The notes beneath the pieces were generated by a model. The model was given only the letters and a program-made list of their open reading frames with translations, made no database searches and was not told the DNA's origin. Below are positions 62,620 to 64,000 of a DNA stretch of 64,000 nt, in pieces. The DNA is taken from the NCBI GenBank assembly GCA_024642725.1, contig JAHEAO010000003.1, forward strand, positions 38,969 through 102,968, given 5' to 3'. Source of the DNA: Paracoccaceae bacterium (GTDB lineage Bacteria > Pseudomonadota > Alphaproteobacteria > Rhodobacterales > Rhodobacteraceae). Within the stretch, counting starts at the first letter, position 1. Each line of letters opens with the position of its first letter. The position numbers and the translations under genes were made by a program.

Positions 62620-62634
62620 GTTCACCTATTGTTC
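62620..62634 (+). promoter_or_regulatory. LexA (SOS) box, alphaproteobacterial type
   Basis: GTTCACCTATTGTTC = GTTC-N7-GTTC, ending 11 bp before the mmcB ATG. Confidence 0.8.
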
Positions 62635-62645
62635 ATGCTGTTGGG

Positions 62646-63122
62646 ATGAAGGATGAAGACTTCATCGCAGCGGCAAAACCGGGCCAGCTTCTGGCCCGTG
62701 GAGTCTGTCGGCATCTCTTGTCGCACAATTTCGCCGCGATCGAAGAATTTGTTCCTGATCGCGGTCTGAGAGTGGACGTGATTGGCCTCGGACCCAAGGG
62801 CGAGATTTGGATCGTGGAATGCAAGTCCAGCCGGGTCGACTTTCAGTCTGACAACAAGTGGCAGGGCTATCTGCACTGGTGCGACCGCTATTTCTGGGCT
62901 GTTGACGAGGACTTCCCAGCCGAGCTTCTACCCGACGAAACTGGGTTGATCATCGCCGACAGCTATGACGCAGAGATTGTCCGAATGGGGCCGGAGATAC
63001 ATCTGGCGCCGGCCCGGCGCAAGGTTCTGACCCAGAAATTCGCACGTCATGCAGCGACGCGGTTGCACGCGTTGCGTCATCCCGGTGTCAGCGCGACTTG
63101 GGGTCCTTCTTCGGAGCCATAG
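62646..63122 (+). CDS. mmcB: MmcB-family DNA repair protein
   Basis: Nuclease-like core RVDVIGLGPKGEIWIVECKSSRVDFQSDNKWQGYLHWCDRYFWAV; LexA box upstream. Confidence 0.87.
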   Translation: MKDEDFIAAAKPGQLLARGVCRHLLSHNFAAIEEFVPDRGLRVDVIGLGPKGEIWIVECKSSRVDFQSDNKWQGYLHWCDRYFWAVDEDFPAELLPDETGLIIADSYDAEIVRMGPEIHLAPARRKVLTQKFARHAATRLHALRHPGVSATWGPSSEP

Positions 63123-63297
63123 CACGCGCGCGGCCAGCCGCTGCTTTGATTTCCTCAGCGATTTCCTCGGCTTCCTCGGGATCAAAATCCAGAGGTAGAT
63201 CTATGCCCTCACCCTCGACATAGATGCGCACCATGCCCAGGCTCGTCGGCCCTATCTGCAAATTTGCGCTGATGTCGCTATCTTTGTTGATGCCCAT
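63088..63297 (-). CDS. DUF6324-like small protein
   Basis: MGINKDSDISANLQIGPTSLGMVRIYVEGEGIDLPLDFDPEEAEEIAEEIKAAAGRARAMAPKKDPKSR. Confidence 0.75.
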   Translation of the reverse strand: MGINKDSDISANLQIGPTSLGMVRIYVEGEGIDLPLDFDPEEAEEIAEEIKAAAGRARAMAPKKDPKSR

Positions 63298-63390
63298 GTT
63301 CGTGCTCCCTTCGGACGGGCGGGAGGTATCGCTTTGTACCGCAACAGACAAGAGCTTGATTGCCGATGGCGTTTTCCGCAAGTTCTGGCC

Positions 63391-63879
63391 ATGAACAAAG
63401 GGGACCTTGTCTTCCGCGGTTTGCAGCAGGGCGATCTTGGCTGGCTGGTGCAGATGCACGGCGGACTTTACGCCCGTGACGAAGGTTTCGATATCACCTT
63501 CGAGGCGCTTGTCGCACAGATTCTTGCCGATTTCGTGCGCCACCACGATCCGGCATTCGAACGCGGCTGGATCGTGGAACGAAATGGACAGCGATTGGGT
63601 TCGATCTTCTGCACGCGTGAGGATGGGACCGTGGCGCGTCTGCGACTGTTTCTCCTGTTGCCCGAAACGCGGGGCTTTGGGTTTGGAAGAAGCATGTTGC
63701 TACATTGCATGGATTTTGCCCGGTCCAAGGGATATCGTCGCATGGTGCTCTGGACCCACAAGAGCCATGAGGCAGCGTGTGCTCTCTATCGTAAAACCGG
63801 TTTCCGACTGATGGATGAGGCAGAAGGGCGCGAGTTCGGCGTGGATGTGGTCAGTCAAAACTGGGAAATCCACCTGTAA
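63391..63879 (+). CDS. GNAT N-acetyltransferase
   Basis: LRLFLLLPETRGFGFGRSMLLHCMDFARSKGYRRMVLWTHKSHEAACALYRKTGF. Confidence 0.88.
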   Translation: MNKGDLVFRGLQQGDLGWLVQMHGGLYARDEGFDITFEALVAQILADFVRHHDPAFERGWIVERNGQRLGSIFCTREDGTVARLRLFLLLPETRGFGFGRSMLLHCMDFARSKGYRRMVLWTHKSHEAACALYRKTGFRLMDEAEGREFGVDVVSQNWEIHL

Positions 63880-63922
63880 GTCCCTTGCAATCGCCGCCCT
63901 CTATGGGTAAATCGCCCCTCGT

Positions 63923-63999
63923 GCCGCCTTAGCTCAGTTGGTTAGAGCGCTGGATTGTGGATCCAGAGGTCTCCTGTTCAAGCCAGGAAGGCGGTACCA
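63923..63999 (+). tRNA. tRNA-His(GTG), CCA encoded
   Basis: Full cloverleaf GCCGCCTTAGCTCAGTTGGTTAGAGCGCTGGATTGTGGATCCAGAGGTCTCCTGTTCAAGCCAGGAAGGCGGTACCA. Confidence 0.95.
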
Positions 64000-64000
64000 C

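Noticed and set aside
62280-62640. Permuted two-piece tmRNA
   Set aside because: No T-arm GTTCGANTC, no D-loop GATTCGACGGG and no ANDN-type tag frame seen on either strand; left as an unassigned structured region pending Infernal
1-64000. Mobile element, prophage, CRISPR or defence island
   Set aside because: No transposase, integrase, Cas, toxin-antitoxin or restriction-type proteins and no direct repeat array; single-HTH regulators are ordinary

Overview
The window looks like ordinary core chromosome of a high-GC alphaproteobacterium, most likely Rhodobacteraceae, judging from protein motifs and gene order. I see no transposase, phage, CRISPR array or rRNA. Recognisable loci are: rluB/tadA; a compact arsR-arsC-arsH cluster; gatCA; RNase P RNA followed by rpmG; 8-oxoguanine and guanine deaminases; an mgtE / 5-FCL / TIGR00282 / DMT / SLC13 run; choline ABC transporter genes choXWV; a propionate assimilation locus (ScfR/PccR-type regulator, pccB, pccA, methylmalonyl-CoA mutase); ppx-ppk1-hda-AI-2E; proS; lolC/E-lolD; ribE-(unknown)-ribBX-ribH-nusB; an mmcB-like gene; and tRNA-His(GTG) at the right edge. 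The best second-look items are: (i) TTTGCAAA boxes in the pccB/MFS divergent promoter and TTTGCA-type boxes before the ScfR gene; (ii) an alphaproteobacterial LexA box (GTTC-N7-GTTC) 11 bp before mmcB; (iii) a roughly 165-nt gene-free segment before mmcB with mutually exclusive helices, a candidate unannotated structured RNA; (iv) a 240-bp stretch in the riboflavin operon that is either an 80-aa coupled ORF or a structured RNA with fragments resembling the FMN element, followed by an unknown GLGHNNGP protein; (v) a RibBA-like protein whose cyclohydrolase II half lacks its Zn cysteines (RibBX type). All calls were made by eye, with no database search.
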